Notes: generated from the sequence alone by a model not told the origin. 64,000 nucleotides of DNA from Amycolatopsis sp. MtRt-6 (GCF_017308975.1 NZ_JADWPD010000009.1:220309-284308); one strand, 5' to 3'; positions 37,951 to 47,030 are shown, counted from the first letter of the stretch. Made by a program: numbers and translations.

Positions 37951-38553
37951 TCACGACGGCGGCCCGGTGAGGCAGTACTGCAGGAGGGGCCCGAACCGGC
38001 CGGCCAGTTCGCCGGGCGGCGCGGAGGCGAGCGGTTCGAGCCGCATGATGTAGCGCGCCACCGTGAGGCCGAGGATCTGGGCGTTGACCATGGCCGCCCG
38101 CAGTGCCGCGTCCGGGGTGTCGAGCAGCGCCGCGAGCCGGTCGGTGATCTCCCGGTCGATGAACTCGCGCAGCAGTGCTTCGGACTGCGGGTCGGTCGGC
38201 GCCGACCTGGTCAGCATCACCAGGGGTGCGCGATCGGACTTGTCGAGGTTCGCCACCAGCGTCCGGACGATGCGTTCGCCGATGCCGTCGAGGCCCTCGG
38301 CGAAGATCGACTCGATGGCGGGCGGGACGCTGCCGGCGATGTCGATGACGGCGCTGAACAGGCCCTGCTTGGTCTTGAAGAAGTAGAACACCATCGCCGG
38401 GTCGACCCCCGCCGCGGTGGCGATCGCGCGCACGGACGTGGCGCCGTAGCCGTGCCTGCCGAACAGTTCGCGAGCGGTCTCGAGGATCCGCTGCCTGCTC
38501 TCCGCGCCGGACCGCCAGCGTCCGGGGCGGCCGTGGGTGCCGTTTTCCGTCAT
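37951..38553 (-). CDS. TetR family regulator of the adjacent monooxygenase
   Basis: TetR-type repressor of 200 aa; the helix-turn-helix is RILETARELFGRHGYGATSV followed by RAIATAAGVDPAMVFYFFKT (residues about 21-65). The C-terminal domain (ANLDKSDRAPLVMLTRSA, SEALLREFIDREITDRL) resembles the TetR_C_17-like group. ATG start at 38553. Two copies of a TTCTTCA-type inverted repeat occupy the intergenic space to the divergent FAD monooxygenase, which gives good support for local control and autoregulation. Confidence 0.93.
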   Translation of the reverse strand: MTENGTHGRPGRWRSGAESRQRILETARELFGRHGYGATSVRAIATAAGVDPAMVFYFFKTKQGLFSAVIDIAGSVPPAIESIFAEGLDGIGERIVRTLVANLDKSDRAPLVMLTRSAPTDPQSEALLREFIDREITDRLAALLDTPDAALRAAMVNAQILGLTVARYIMRLEPLASAPPGELAGRFGPLLQYCLTGPPS

Positions 38554-38575
38554 GACGGCCGCAGCCTAGCACTCG

Positions 38576-38631
38576 TTCTTCACCGCCTGGTGGAGTTTGC
38601 GGTAGCGTGTTCTTCATCGGTTGGTGAAGAA
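38576..38631. promoter_or_regulatory. Two tandem TetR operator sites
   Basis: Copies at 38576-38597 and 38610-38631 share the pattern TTCTTCA-N2-G-N3-GGTGnAGnn. The second has perfect 7-bp arms (TTCTTCA, TGAAGAA) with an 8-bp spacer. Starts are 34 bp apart. They lie between the TetR start (38553) and the monooxygenase start (38644). Confidence 0.75.
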
Positions 38632-38643
38632 AGGGGTGGCGCG

Positions 38644-39762
38644 ATGCGGGTGGTCGTGATCGGCGCTGGTCTCGGCGGGTTGACGCTGGCGCACGGGCTG
38701 CGTCGGGCGGGGATCGACGTCGCGGTGTACGAGCGCGATGGCGCACGGGGCCGTCCGCAGGGGGTGAGCCTGCACATCGACGGCCGGGGCGCGGCGGCGC
38801 TGCGGGCGTGCCTGCCCCCGGCGCACGCCGCCATGGTCGCGGCCACCACGGGCGGGCCGCGCACGCGGACCCTGCTGCTGTCCGAAGTGGACGGCGAGCT
38901 CGCCGTCGCGGGCACCCGGCCCGCCGACGGCGTGGCGGGCCGGGCGCGGCCGGGCCGGCAGGTCCACCGCCCCCTGCTCCGGGCCGTGTTGCTGACGGGG
39001 CTGGGGGACGCGGTGCGGTTCGGGGCGGAGTTCACGCGGTTCGAGCGCCGCGCCGACGGCCGGGTCCGGGTGTGGTTCGCCGATGGCGCCACGGACACCG
39101 CGGACGTCCTGGTGGGCGCCGACGGGATCGGATCGGCGGTGCGCGCCCGGTTCCTGCCGGACGTGCGGGTGGCCGACACCGGAAGACGCATGATCATGGG
39201 TGCGACGCCGGTGCGGGCCGTGGCCGGCACCGGGCTGCCGGAGCTGGCCGGCGACAGCCCGGCCGTCGTGCGGGTGCGCGGCACGACGATGGTGCTGGGC
39301 GTGCTGCGGTTCGCCGAGCAGCCGAAGATCGCGCGGGAGAAATGGCTGCCCGCACTGCGCGTCCCGGACGTCGAGGACTACGTGATGTGGGCGTTGCCCG
39401 TCGCTCGCGAGCGGCTCGGTCCGCCGGGTGCGGTGTGGCACCGGGCGCGGGAGCTGGCCGCGGACCTGCACCCGGCGTTGCGGGAGGTCGTCGCCGAGGC
39501 GTGGCCGGAGGTCACGGTCGCCCTGCGGATCGGGATGATCCCGGCGGTGCCGGCCTGGCCCGCAAGTCCGGTGACGCTCATCGGCGACGCCATCCACCCG
39601 GCTCCGGGGTTCGGCGCCAACTTGGCGATGCGGGACGCGGACCGCCTCCGCGCCGCACTGGCCGGCGCCCACCGCGGCCGGCACGCGCTGCTCGACGCGA
39701 TCGGAGCGTACGAGGAAACCATGCGCCGCGACAGCTTCACACCCGCGGCGGCGAGCGCATGA
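38644..39762 (+). CDS. FAD-dependent monooxygenase (PHBH fold)
   Basis: Class A flavoprotein monooxygenase of 372 aa that would hydroxylate an aromatic or polyketide-like substrate, or inactivate a drug such as a tetracycline or rifamycin. The GxGxxG motif is VVVIGAGLGGLTLAHGLRRA at the start, the DG motif is ADVLVGADGIGSAVR near residue 155, and the GD motif is VTLIGDAIHPAPGFGANLAM near 310. The ATG at 38644 begins directly at the dinucleotide fold. Control by the divergent TetR through two operators suggests induction by its substrate. It is coupled (ATGA) to the DUF3159 gene. Confidence 0.92.
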   Translation: MRVVVIGAGLGGLTLAHGLRRAGIDVAVYERDGARGRPQGVSLHIDGRGAAALRACLPPAHAAMVAATTGGPRTRTLLLSEVDGELAVAGTRPADGVAGRARPGRQVHRPLLRAVLLTGLGDAVRFGAEFTRFERRADGRVRVWFADGATDTADVLVGADGIGSAVRARFLPDVRVADTGRRMIMGATPVRAVAGTGLPELAGDSPAVVRVRGTTMVLGVLRFAEQPKIAREKWLPALRVPDVEDYVMWALPVARERLGPPGAVWHRARELAADLHPALREVVAEAWPEVTVALRIGMIPAVPAWPASPVTLIGDAIHPAPGFGANLAMRDADRLRAALAGAHRGRHALLDAIGAYEETMRRDSFTPAAASA

Positions 39763-40364
39763 GCTTCGACGTGCTGACCGGGAAGTCGCTGTCGCTGTTC
39801 AACGCGGTCGGTGGCTGGCGCACGGTCGCCGAAGCCGTGGCGTCCCGCGCGGTGTTCCTGATCGCCTACCTGCTGACCGGCCGGGTGTGGACGGCGGCAC
39901 TGATCGCCATCGGCGGAGTGGCGGTCCTCGCGGTCGTGCGGGTGTGCGCGGAGCGGCGTTACCTGCCGGCGGCGATCGCGCTCGCCATCGTCGTGGGGTC
40001 GGCCCTGCTGGCCGGCGTGACCGGGCAGGCGATCGACTTCTACTTTCCGGCGGTGGTCATCCAGTCGGTCCAGGGCACGGTGTTCCTGCTGTCGATACTG
40101 CTGCGGTGGCCGGTGGTCGGGCTGGCACTGGGCGCACTGCGGCGCGACCGGTTCGGCTGGCGCCGCGAGCCGGCACTGCGCAGGCGGTACCAGCTGTGCA
40201 CGGCGATCTTCGTGGTGAAGTGCGCGATCGCCACGGCGGTGCAGCTGCCGCTGTACCTGGCCGGCCAGACCATGGCACTCGGGATAGCGGCGACACTCCT
40301 GGGCGGCGCACCCGCGGCGGGCTGCTGCCTTTACCTGTGCTGGCGAATCCTCCGGGAAAACTGA
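39759..40364 (+). CDS. DUF3159-like membrane protein
   Basis: Membrane protein of 201 aa with about five or six helices, resembling the actinobacterial DUF3159 family (GWRTVAEAVASRAVFLIAYL, VVIQSVQGTVFLLSILLRWP, VVGLALGALRRDRFGWR, RRYQLCTAIFVVKCAIATAV). The function of the family is unknown. It starts at ATG 39759, overlapping the monooxygenase stop by 4 nt, so it belongs to the same TetR-controlled transcript and may move or shield the monooxygenase substrate; that role is inference. Confidence 0.82.
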   Translation: MSFDVLTGKSLSLFNAVGGWRTVAEAVASRAVFLIAYLLTGRVWTAALIAIGGVAVLAVVRVCAERRYLPAAIALAIVVGSALLAGVTGQAIDFYFPAVVIQSVQGTVFLLSILLRWPVVGLALGALRRDRFGWRREPALRRRYQLCTAIFVVKCAIATAVQLPLYLAGQTMALGIAATLLGGAPAAGCCLYLCWRILREN

Positions 40365-40506
40365 TCTCCGCGGAAGGCCGCACCGCCGCCGCCGTTCGGC
40401 GGGCACTCGACCGGAGCACGATTTTCCCTTTGTAACAACGGAAATCCGCCGGCCGACGTGATGGGTGCCGGCGCGCCGGGCGCCGTCGCTGTCCTGGGGA
40501 GACGCC

Positions 40507-41046
40507 TTGATCGACCTACCTGTCGGCTACATCGAGCAGCCGGAGCAGCACCTTTGCTGGTACACCGCGCTGCGGATGATCTTCGAATACCGGCGCGGTG
40601 TCGGGACCGCGGTCGTCGGGCACGCCAAGGCGCTGGCGGAAGGCAGGGCGCAGGCGGCGAAACGGGCCGCGATCGAGGCCAAGCGCGGGGAGGCCGGTGT
40701 CTCGGCGACGCGCAAGGCGCTGAGCAGGGAACCGCCACGGGGGTTGGCGGACGACGAAACCACCGAGCTGGCCGAGGCGAACGGGATGCGGGAACTGGTC
40801 ACGCCGGAGGGTGGCTGGACCAGCGCCTCGCTCGAGCAGGCGCTGCGGGAGCACGGCCCGTTGTGGTGCGCGGTCCAGCACGACGGGGCCGCCACCAAGC
40901 ACGTGGTCGTCGCCAAGGGGGTGAACGAGGCCGGGCAGGTGCTGCTCCACGATCCGAAGTTCGGCCCGAACCTGCCCTGGGAGGTGGTGAACTTCAACAA
41001 GCGCCTGCTCACTGTGTCGCACTCCCTCCTGTACCTCCCCGGGTAA
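40507..41046 (+). CDS. Papain-like cysteine peptidase-type small protein
   Basis: Protein of 179 aa with a papain-like arrangement: Cys in QHLCWYTALRMIFEY near residue 18, His in ATKHVVVAKGVNEAG near 138 and Asp in LLHDPKFG near 154. It has no signal peptide, so it would act inside the cell or be exported by another route. A central Lys/Ala/Glu-rich helix (about 45-85) is an insertion. The start TTG 40507 is chosen because TGGGGAG sits just upstream; an in-frame GTG at 40465 lacks one. Related proteins occur as effector or immunity-type cysteine proteases, but activity is unproven. Confidence 0.7.
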   Translation: MIDLPVGYIEQPEQHLCWYTALRMIFEYRRGVGTAVVGHAKALAEGRAQAAKRAAIEAKRGEAGVSATRKALSREPPRGLADDETTELAEANGMRELVTPEGGWTSASLEQALREHGPLWCAVQHDGAATKHVVVAKGVNEAGQVLLHDPKFGPNLPWEVVNFNKRLLTVSHSLLYLPG

Positions 41047-41117
41047 GTCCGATGCGGTGGTGCGGGGGCGCCGGTAACCTCGTGGCGGCTTTCCCTCCAC
41101 CGGAACCGAGGACAGAC

Positions 41118-41447
41118 GTGGGCGTCGACGTGTTGCTGATGGCTGTGCGGCAGCGGGGCACCAGCCCGAAGGGGCGCCAGGTGCGCCCGGTGGAGGTGCT
41201 ACTGGATCCGGGCGACCGGTTCGCCGGCCTGTGCACGTCGAGCCGGCGTCCGACGCTCAGCCGGGTGCACCCGTGGAAGTCGCTGATCCTGACCCGCGCC
41301 GACATGCCCCAGTTCATTTCCGAGGTGGAGGCCGAGCTCGCCGAGGCCGGCGACCGCGAAGTGAAAGACCTCCTGCGGCGTGTCCTCGGCCTCGCGCGGG
41401 AGTGCGCGGCGCACGAGACGTACGAACTGCATCTCGACGGCGACTGA
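41118..41447 (+). CDS. Hypothetical protein
   Basis: A 109-aa acidic protein that I do not recognise. It opens VGVDVLLMAVRQRGTSPKG, has PWKSLILTRADMPQFISEVE in the middle and a helical C-terminus (EVKDLLRRVLGLARECAAHE). No membrane segment or signal peptide. GTG 41118 follows GAGGACA. It is followed after 1 nt by the phosphotransferase gene, so the two are likely co-transcribed, and it follows the papain-like gene at a 71-nt distance on the same strand. Confidence 0.7.
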   Translation: MGVDVLLMAVRQRGTSPKGRQVRPVEVLLDPGDRFAGLCTSSRRPTLSRVHPWKSLILTRADMPQFISEVEAELAEAGDREVKDLLRRVLGLARECAAHETYELHLDGD

Positions 41448-41448
41448 A

Positions 41449-42318
41449 GTGACCGTCGAAACGACTCCCGCGATCGACGCCGCCCTGGCGCGACGGCTGG
41501 TCGGCACGCAGTTCCCGCGCTGGGCCGGCCTGCCGCTGCGCCGGCTCGCGCCGGCCGGCTCGGATCATGTCATCTACCGGCTCGGCGAGCACCTTTCCGT
41601 CCGCCTGCCGCGCCATTCCGGCGCCATCGGCCAGGCGGAGAAGGAAGCGGAATGGCTGCCACGGCTGGCCCCGCACCTGCCGCTGGCCGTACCGGAACCG
41701 GTGGGCGTGGGCGAACCGGACTTCGGCTATCCCTGGCCGTGGGCGGTGTCGCGCTGGCTGGACGGCGAAGTGGCGACCGTCGACGCCCTCGCCGGCTCGC
41801 GCGCGGCCGCCGGCGTGCTCGCCGGGTTCCTGACCGCGCTCCACCGGTTCGACGCCGAACCGCCCGCGGACCTCGCCGGCCGCCCGCTGGCCGCGCGGGA
41901 CGCGGCGACGCGGTCCGCCATCGCGAAGGCCGGAGACGCGTTCGACGCCACCGCGTTGACGCGGCTGTGGGACAACGCCCTGGCCGCCCCGGAGTGGGAC
42001 CGGCCGCCGGTCTGGTTCCACGGCGACTTCCACACCGGCAACCTGCTGACGACCGGCGGCAGGCTCAGCGCCGTCATCGACTTCGGTGAACTCGGTGCCG
42101 GTGATCCCGCCTGCGACCTGATCATCGCCTTCACCCTGATGACGGCCGAGACGCGGGCCTGCTTCCGCGCCGCCCTCGACGTGGACGACGCCACCTGGAC
42201 CCGCGGCCGCGGGTGGGCCCTCGCCACCGGTCTGAACGCCTATGTCACCTACGCCGCCGTCAACCCCCGCGTCGCCGCCCAGACCACCCGGCAGATCACC
42301 GAGGCCCTCGCCGGCTGA
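41449..42318 (+). CDS. Aminoglycoside phosphotransferase (APH) family protein
   Basis: Small-molecule kinase of the APH/choline-kinase fold, 289 aa. The N-lobe has PAGSDHVIYRLGEHLSVRLP, the catalytic loop is VWFHGDFHTGNLLTTGG (HxDxxxxN form) near residue 185, and the metal-binding DFG equivalent is AVIDFGELGAGDPACDL. The WxxVSRWLDGE pattern is the usual form for this family, whose members phosphorylate aminoglycosides, macrolides or cell metabolites. A resistance role cannot be read from sequence. GTG start at 41449, one base after the previous stop. Confidence 0.9.
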   Translation: MTVETTPAIDAALARRLVGTQFPRWAGLPLRRLAPAGSDHVIYRLGEHLSVRLPRHSGAIGQAEKEAEWLPRLAPHLPLAVPEPVGVGEPDFGYPWPWAVSRWLDGEVATVDALAGSRAAAGVLAGFLTALHRFDAEPPADLAGRPLAARDAATRSAIAKAGDAFDATALTRLWDNALAAPEWDRPPVWFHGDFHTGNLLTTGGRLSAVIDFGELGAGDPACDLIIAFTLMTAETRACFRAALDVDDATWTRGRGWALATGLNAYVTYAAVNPRVAAQTTRQITEALAG

Positions 42319-42380
42319 CGGCGCGCCCACCGTGGGTGGCAGAATGGCCGGTCGCCCGCGACGCGAGGGAGGGAACACCG

Positions 42381-43232
42381 GTGGCACGTCTGCACGTCGG
42401 CTGCGCGATGTGGACCCACAAGGCGTGGCCCGGCCGGTTCCTGCCGCCGTCGCTGCCGGCCAAGGACCGCCTGCGGGCGTACGCCGGCTGGTGCAACGCG
42501 GTCGAAGGCAACACCACCTTCTACGCGACCCCCGCCCGCGCCACCGTCACGGCGTGGGCGCAGCAGACCGACGCCGCGTTCCGGTTCGTCGTCAAGCTGC
42601 CCAAGCTCGTCACGCACGAGCGCCGGTTCGCCGGGGTCGAGACCGAGATGCGGGCGTTCCTGGACGCGATCGAACCCCTCGGCGACCGGGCGGTCCTGTG
42701 GACCCAGCTGCCGGGCTCGTTCGGCCCCGCGGACGTCGACGCCCTCGCCCGCTTCCTGCGCCGGCTCCCGGCCGGCCGCCGCCGCGCCGTGGAGGTGCGC
42801 CACCCCGGGTTCTTCACCGACGCCGGCGCGACGTCGCTGCTGGAGGGCGCGCTCGCCGCCGCGGACGCCGAGTGGGTGCCGTTCGACACCACCGTCTTCT
42901 TCCAGCGCCCACCGGTCAGCGAAGCCGAGCAGGACGCCTGGGCCAAGAAACCGCGGCTGCCACGGCGGACGCGGGCGCTGACCGACCGGCCGATCGTCCG
43001 CTACCTGGGCCGCGACTCGGCCGAGGAGACGGCCGCGGGCTGGCGGCCGTGGACGGAAGTGGTCGCCGGCTGGCTGCGCGAGGGCCGGTCACCGACGGTT
43101 TTCGTGCACACGCCCGACAACGCCGAGGCACCGGCGCTCGCCCGCCGCTTCCACGACGACGCGCGGGCGCTGGTGCCCGGCCTCGACGCGCTGCCCGAGC
43201 CGGAGCCGGTCGAGCCCGCGACGCTGTTCTGA
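42381..43232 (+). CDS. DUF72 domain protein
   Basis: TIM-barrel DUF72 family protein of 283 aa; function unknown although the family is widespread. Family blocks: HVGCAMWTHKAWPGRFLPP, YAGWCNAVEGNTTFYATP, FRFVVKLPKLVTHERR, VLWTQLPGSFGP and FVHTPDNAEAPALARRF. The central PFDTTVFFQRPPVSEAEQDA segment is the variable part. GTG 42381 follows GGAGGGAAC, a good ribosome site. It converges on the leftward GH62 gene with a terminator between them. Confidence 0.92.
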   Translation: MARLHVGCAMWTHKAWPGRFLPPSLPAKDRLRAYAGWCNAVEGNTTFYATPARATVTAWAQQTDAAFRFVVKLPKLVTHERRFAGVETEMRAFLDAIEPLGDRAVLWTQLPGSFGPADVDALARFLRRLPAGRRRAVEVRHPGFFTDAGATSLLEGALAAADAEWVPFDTTVFFQRPPVSEAEQDAWAKKPRLPRRTRALTDRPIVRYLGRDSAEETAAGWRPWTEVVAGWLREGRSPTVFVHTPDNAEAPALARRFHDDARALVPGLDALPEPEPVEPATLF

Positions 43233-43243
43233 GTGGTCGCCGC

Positions 43244-43276
43244 GGCCGCCCCCACCCGGGGCGGGTGAGGGCGGCC
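43244..43276. terminator. Bidirectional terminator hairpin
   Basis: Stem of 8 plus 5 bp with one mismatch (ggccgccc/gggcggcc, then caccc/gggtg) and a GGGGC loop, located between convergent DUF72 and GH62 genes. There is no T-run, so termination strength is uncertain. Confidence 0.65.
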
Positions 43277-43282
43277 GGGCGG

Positions 43283-44767
43283 TCAGCGTTGCAGGGTCAG
43301 CACGCCGGGCCGCCAGGGCAGCTTGTTGTAGTCGAGGCCGTCGGAGCTCGGGTCCCTTCCCTGGTAGAGCAGCTGCAGGTTGCAGGGGTCGATGGTCTTG
43401 GTCTGGTCGGGGTTGGTGCGGACGAGGTCGCCGTGGCTGATGTCGTTGGTCCAGGTCGCGCCGCTGTTGGCCTTGCCCGCGAAGGGGTTGCTTTCGGTGG
43501 CGGCCTGCGGGGTCCACGTGCCACCCAGGCTGCTGGCGGTGAACGAGCGGAAGAAGCGCCCGTTCGTGCCCATCGCCTCGACCAGCATGAGGTACTGGTT
43601 CTGGCCCTGGACCTTGTAGACCTCGACGGCTTCGAAGAGGTTGGCGGTGGTGTCGCTCATGATCGTCGTGTAGTTCGCGCCGAAGCTGCCCGGGAAGTTC
43701 CCGATGGGCATGCTGGCGCGGTAGATCTTGCCGTTGTCACCGGCGAAGAACATGTACATGTTCGTGCCGTCGGCGATGAGCGTCTGGTCCAGCGGCGCCG
43801 AGCCGGGGATGGTCCCGGTGAACAGCTCCTGCGGCGACGACCAGCCGTTCGCGTTGGTGGGGTCGCTCGACGTCCGGTAGCTGAACGTGGTCGGGCCCCA
43901 CTGGTAGGCGAGCACCCAGATGTTCTTCGGCGCGAAGTAGAACAGCGTGGGCGCGACGTTGCCGATGGTCATCCCGGTCTGGCCGGCCGAGGCCATGTCG
44001 GACCAGTTCGTGAAGGGCGCGAAGGCCATCGAGCCGTACGCCCCCGACGCGGTCACGGTCGACCCGTACACGATGTGCTTGCCGTTGTGGACGACGGTGC
44101 TGAAGTCCTTGAGCGCGATCCAGTCCGGCTTCGGGTTCGCCAGCGAACCCGTCGAGGACCAGCGGTAGGTCGACGGGAGCGAGCACGAGCCGGCGTCGCC
44201 CACCCGGACGAGCTGCCACTGCTGGTTGGCGCCCTTCCAGTCGCCGTACTGGACGACGGCCGCGCCGTCCGCGGTCGACGCGCCGGTGACCTCCACGGCC
44301 TTGCCGCTGTTGCGGTTGAGCAGCCGGACGTAGCCGCCGTCGGAGTCGGCGAGGCTGAACTGCTGGTTGGTGCCGTTGAGGTCGGTCCACTGCTGGACCT
44401 TCGCGCCGTCGGCGGTCGACCAGTTGCCGATGTCGAGGACCTTGCCGGAGTTCTTCGACTTCAGCCGGTAGTAGCCGTTGCCGGAGTCGACGAACTGCCA
44501 CTGCTGGTTGGCGCCGTCGTGGCGGGACCACTGGTGCACCGCCGCGCCGTCGGCGGTGGAGACGCCGGAGACGTCCATCGCCTTGCCGCTGTTGCGGTTG
44601 ACGAGCAGGTACCACGCACTGGTGTCGACGGACGCCGCCGACGCCGCACCGCTGCCGGCCACGACCGCCGCGCCGGCCGCGAGAACGGTCGTGAGCCCGG
44701 TGATCAACGTCCGCTTCCAGCGGCTCCGCCCGGCGCCGCGGGGTGGGGCATGAACCGTCGAATTCAT
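43283..44767 (-). CDS. Secreted alpha-L-arabinofuranosidase, ricin-type lectin domain plus GH62
   Basis: Second secreted GH62 enzyme, 494 aa. The signal peptide has SRWKR before a hydrophobic core and ends near ASAAS. The lectin domain (about residues 46-195) is of the RICIN_2 type with repeats [23 protein letters not shown] and [12 protein letters not shown], and differs from the lectin of the paralogue at 34167. The GH62 domains of the two are very alike ([45 protein letters not shown]). They may therefore target the same linkage with different polysaccharide binding. A LacI-type operator lies 44 bp upstream. Confidence 0.94.
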   Translation of the reverse strand: MNSTVHAPPRGAGRSRWKRTLITGLTTVLAAGAAVVAGSGAASAASVDTSAWYLLVNRNSGKAMDVSGVSTADGAAVHQWSRHDGANQQWQFVDSGNGYYRLKSKNSGKVLDIGNWSTADGAKVQQWTDLNGTNQQFSLADSDGGYVRLLNRNSGKAVEVTGASTADGAAVVQYGDWKGANQQWQLVRVGDAGSCSLPSTYRWSSTGSLANPKPDWIALKDFSTVVHNGKHIVYGSTVTASGAYGSMAFAPFTNWSDMASAGQTGMTIGNVAPTLFYFAPKNIWVLAYQWGPTTFSYRTSSDPTNANGWSSPQELFTGTIPGSAPLDQTLIADGTNMYMFFAGDNGKIYRASMPIGNFPGSFGANYTTIMSDTTANLFEAVEVYKVQGQNQYLMLVEAMGTNGRFFRSFTASSLGGTWTPQAATESNPFAGKANSGATWTNDISHGDLVRTNPDQTKTIDPCNLQLLYQGRDPSSDGLDYNKLPWRPGVLTLQR

Positions 44768-44810
44768 GGTGGTTCTCCATTCATCGTCAGTGATGCATGG
44801 CGGCTCGGTT

Positions 44811-44824
44811 TGTTAGCGTTAACA
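44811..44824. promoter_or_regulatory. LacI-type operator of the leftward GH62 gene
   Basis: TGTTAGCGTTAACA, one base from a perfect palindrome of the TGTTAgc half-site type and one base from the operator at 34106-34119. It lies between the candidate promoter and the start codon, so it would act as a roadblock. Confidence 0.65.
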
Positions 44825-44887
44825 TTTGCGTTCGCAGAACTTGACGGCGCCAACCGGAGCAGTGCGGGGAACGGTGAGTTTCGAGTC

Positions 44888-44916
44888 AATGTAACCAGTA
44901 CGGCCAGCGCGGTCAA
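44888..44916 (-). promoter_or_regulatory. Candidate promoter of the leftward GH62 gene
   Basis: Read on the minus strand, a TTGACC -35 box (44911-44916) and a TACATT -10 box (44888-44893) are 17 bp apart. The region 44768-45051 otherwise holds no gene. Confidence 0.5.
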
Positions 44917-45051
44917 CGGGAGAACACCAGGTCGGCGCCAATGTTTGCGTGCCGAGGAAATCGCGCGGCCATACGCGTCGGGCTGTGACCTTGTCGAATG
45001 GCATTCGACGCGCTTGCCGATCCGAACCATTCCGTTTTTGCGCCGAAGCGG

Positions 45052-45945
45052 TCAGCCGGCTCGGGATTGACCCGCGCGCACCAGGCCTTCGAGCAATTCG
45101 ACGGCCCGCCGGGCGGCAGGGTGCCGCGCAATGGACTTCTTCACCGCGAGACCGAGGTGCCGGACCGGCGTGGGCGCCACCAGCGGGACGGTCGTCAGCC
45201 CGGCCGGCAGCTCGCCGATGCCGAGTGACGGCACCACGGTCAGGCCGATTCCCGTGGCCACGAAGGACATCGCCGTCCGGTAGTCGTGGGTTTCGACCAC
45301 GAAACCCGGCGAGAACCCGGCTTGCGCGCACGCGTTGAGCAGCACCTGGCGGCACGGCCCTTCGCGGAGGTCGTTGTCCACCCAGTGCCGCCGGGCGAGG
45401 TCCGCCAGCGGCACCTGCGACAGCCCGGCGAGCGGGTCGTCCGCGCGGACGACGGCGAGGTAGGGATCGTCGGCGAGCTCGCGGACCTCGACCGAGCCCG
45501 GGCGCTCGACGCCGGTCTCCGCCACGAAGATGTCGACGTCCGGCTCGCCCGGGGTGAACTCGGTCAGCAGCAGGTCCAGCCGGAGGTCCGGGAACTCGGC
45601 GCGCAGCGCGGCGACGGTGGGCGCCAGCCAGGCCGCGCCGGCCGAACCGAAGTAGCCGATCGACAGGCTGCCGACGCGGCCGGCGCGCAGGTCGCCGACC
45701 ACCCGCTCGACCCGGCTGAAGGCCTCGAACAACGTGTCGGCCTCGGCGGCCAGGGTGCGGCCGGCCGCCGTGGGCTCGATGCCGCGACCGGATCGCTCGA
45801 ACAGCTGCAGCCCGGTTTCCCGTTGCAGGGCCGCGAGCTGCTGGCTCACCGCGGACGGCGTGTAGCCGAGCGAGGCGGCGCTCGCGCGGATCGAGCCCGT
45901 CGCGATCACCGCCCGCAGGACGCGGAGCCGGGAGATGTCGAGCAT
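45052..45945 (-). CDS. LysR family transcriptional regulator
   Basis: LysR-type regulator of 297 aa. The N-terminal helix-turn-helix is LRVLRAVIATGSIRASAASL followed by GYTPSAVSQQLAALQRE; the substrate-binding domain covers about residues 90-290. ATG start at 45945. It is divergent from an EamA-type transporter with a 70-bp gap, the usual arrangement of a LysR regulator and its target exporter. The inducer is unknown. Confidence 0.93.
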   Translation of the reverse strand: MLDISRLRVLRAVIATGSIRASAASLGYTPSAVSQQLAALQRETGLQLFERSGRGIEPTAAGRTLAAEADTLFEAFSRVERVVGDLRAGRVGSLSIGYFGSAGAAWLAPTVAALRAEFPDLRLDLLLTEFTPGEPDVDIFVAETGVERPGSVEVRELADDPYLAVVRADDPLAGLSQVPLADLARRHWVDNDLREGPCRQVLLNACAQAGFSPGFVVETHDYRTAMSFVATGIGLTVVPSLGIGELPAGLTTVPLVAPTPVRHLGLAVKKSIARHPAARRAVELLEGLVRAGQSRAG

Positions 45946-45955
45946 GGTTTCCGAA

Positions 45956-46006
45956 TGTACAGAATCACTTAACAGAGGTCCAGAACTAATCGCTTGTGCT
46001 GTACAG
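45956..46006. promoter_or_regulatory. Paired TGTACAG boxes in LysR/EamA divergent promoter
   Basis: TGTACAG occurs at 45956-45962 and again at 46000-46006 (44 bp apart); the second is part of the perfect 8-bp palindrome CTGTACAG. Their place between the divergent starts suggests sites for the LysR protein. Confidence 0.4.
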
Positions 46007-46015
46007 ACGTCCCGG

Positions 46016-46933
46016 GTGACGATCACCTGCGTGACCGATCTTCTCGAGACCACCCGCCCGGCCGGCGCCGGCAAGACCGACATCGGCAAGATCGCGGCGG
46101 CCGCCGGGCTCGCGGTCGTACTGTGGGGTTCGTCGTTCGTCGCCATCCGCGGCATCGCGCACGCGCTGTCCCCGGGACCGCTGGCGCTGCTGCGGCTCGC
46201 CGTCGCGGCCGTCACCCTGACGGCGATCGCGCTGACCCGGCGGCCGGTCCGGGTCCGGGTGACGCGCACGGCGTTCCTCCTGGTCGCGGCCTACGCCGTG
46301 GTGTGGCTCGCCGGCTACACCGTGGCCCTCAACGCGGGCGAGCAGCACGTCGACGCGGGGACGGCGGCCCTGCTGGTCAACCTGGCGCCGCTGCTGGTCG
46401 CGGTCGCGGCCGGGAAGTTCCTCGGCGAGGGCTTCTCGCGCTCCCTGGTCGTCGGCTCGCTGGTGGCGCTGGGCGGAGCGGCGCTCATCGCGACGGCGGC
46501 CACCGGGCAGCGCAACTGGGCGGGCGTCCTGCTGTGCTTGCTGGCCGCCGTGCTGTACGCCGCGGGCGTGATGGTCCAGAAGGTGGCCTTGCGTCACGTC
46601 GACGGCCTCACGGCGATCTGGCTCGGCTGCGTCGTCGCCACGGTGGTCCTGCTGCCGTGGGCACCCCAGCTGATCGGCGAGCTGCGGGCGGCGTCGGGAA
46701 CGGCCGTGCTGGGCGCGGTCTACCTCGGCGTGTTCCCCACGGCGATCGGGTTCACGGCGTGGGCGTACGCGCTGCGCCGCATGGACGCCGGCCGGCTGAC
46801 GACGGTGACCTACGCGGTGCCGGCCGCGTCGGTGCTGTTGTCGTGGCTGCTGCTGGGGGAGATCCCCACGCTGTACGGACTCATCGGCGGGGCGCTCTGC
46901 CTGGCCGGGGTTGCCATCTCCCGCAGGCGGTGA
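46016..46933 (+). CDS. EamA/DMT-family transporter
   Basis: Drug/metabolite-superfamily exporter, 305 aa with about ten membrane helices arranged as two EamA repeats: residues ~25-155 (VVLWGSSFVAIRGIAHALSP, NLAPLLVAVAAGKFLGEG) and ~165-300 (YAAGVMVQKVALRHVDGLTA, TYAVPAASVLLSWLLLGEIP). The substrate is unknown; many such exporters move amino acids or aromatic metabolites. GTG 46016 or GTG 46031 could be the start; neither has a strong ribosome site. Divergent LysR is the likely regulator. Confidence 0.9.
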   Translation: MTITCVTDLLETTRPAGAGKTDIGKIAAAAGLAVVLWGSSFVAIRGIAHALSPGPLALLRLAVAAVTLTAIALTRRPVRVRVTRTAFLLVAAYAVVWLAGYTVALNAGEQHVDAGTAALLVNLAPLLVAVAAGKFLGEGFSRSLVVGSLVALGGAALIATAATGQRNWAGVLLCLLAAVLYAAGVMVQKVALRHVDGLTAIWLGCVVATVVLLPWAPQLIGELRAASGTAVLGAVYLGVFPTAIGFTAWAYALRRMDAGRLTTVTYAVPAASVLLSWLLLGEIPTLYGLIGGALCLAGVAISRRR

Positions 46934-47030
46934 GCGGCCGTTCGGCGCTTTACGGGCCAGGGGAATGGTGCCTACGGTGCGCTCGCACCCATGCGGCCGG
47001 TCCGTGCCGACCACGGCTGAAGGAGGTCAG

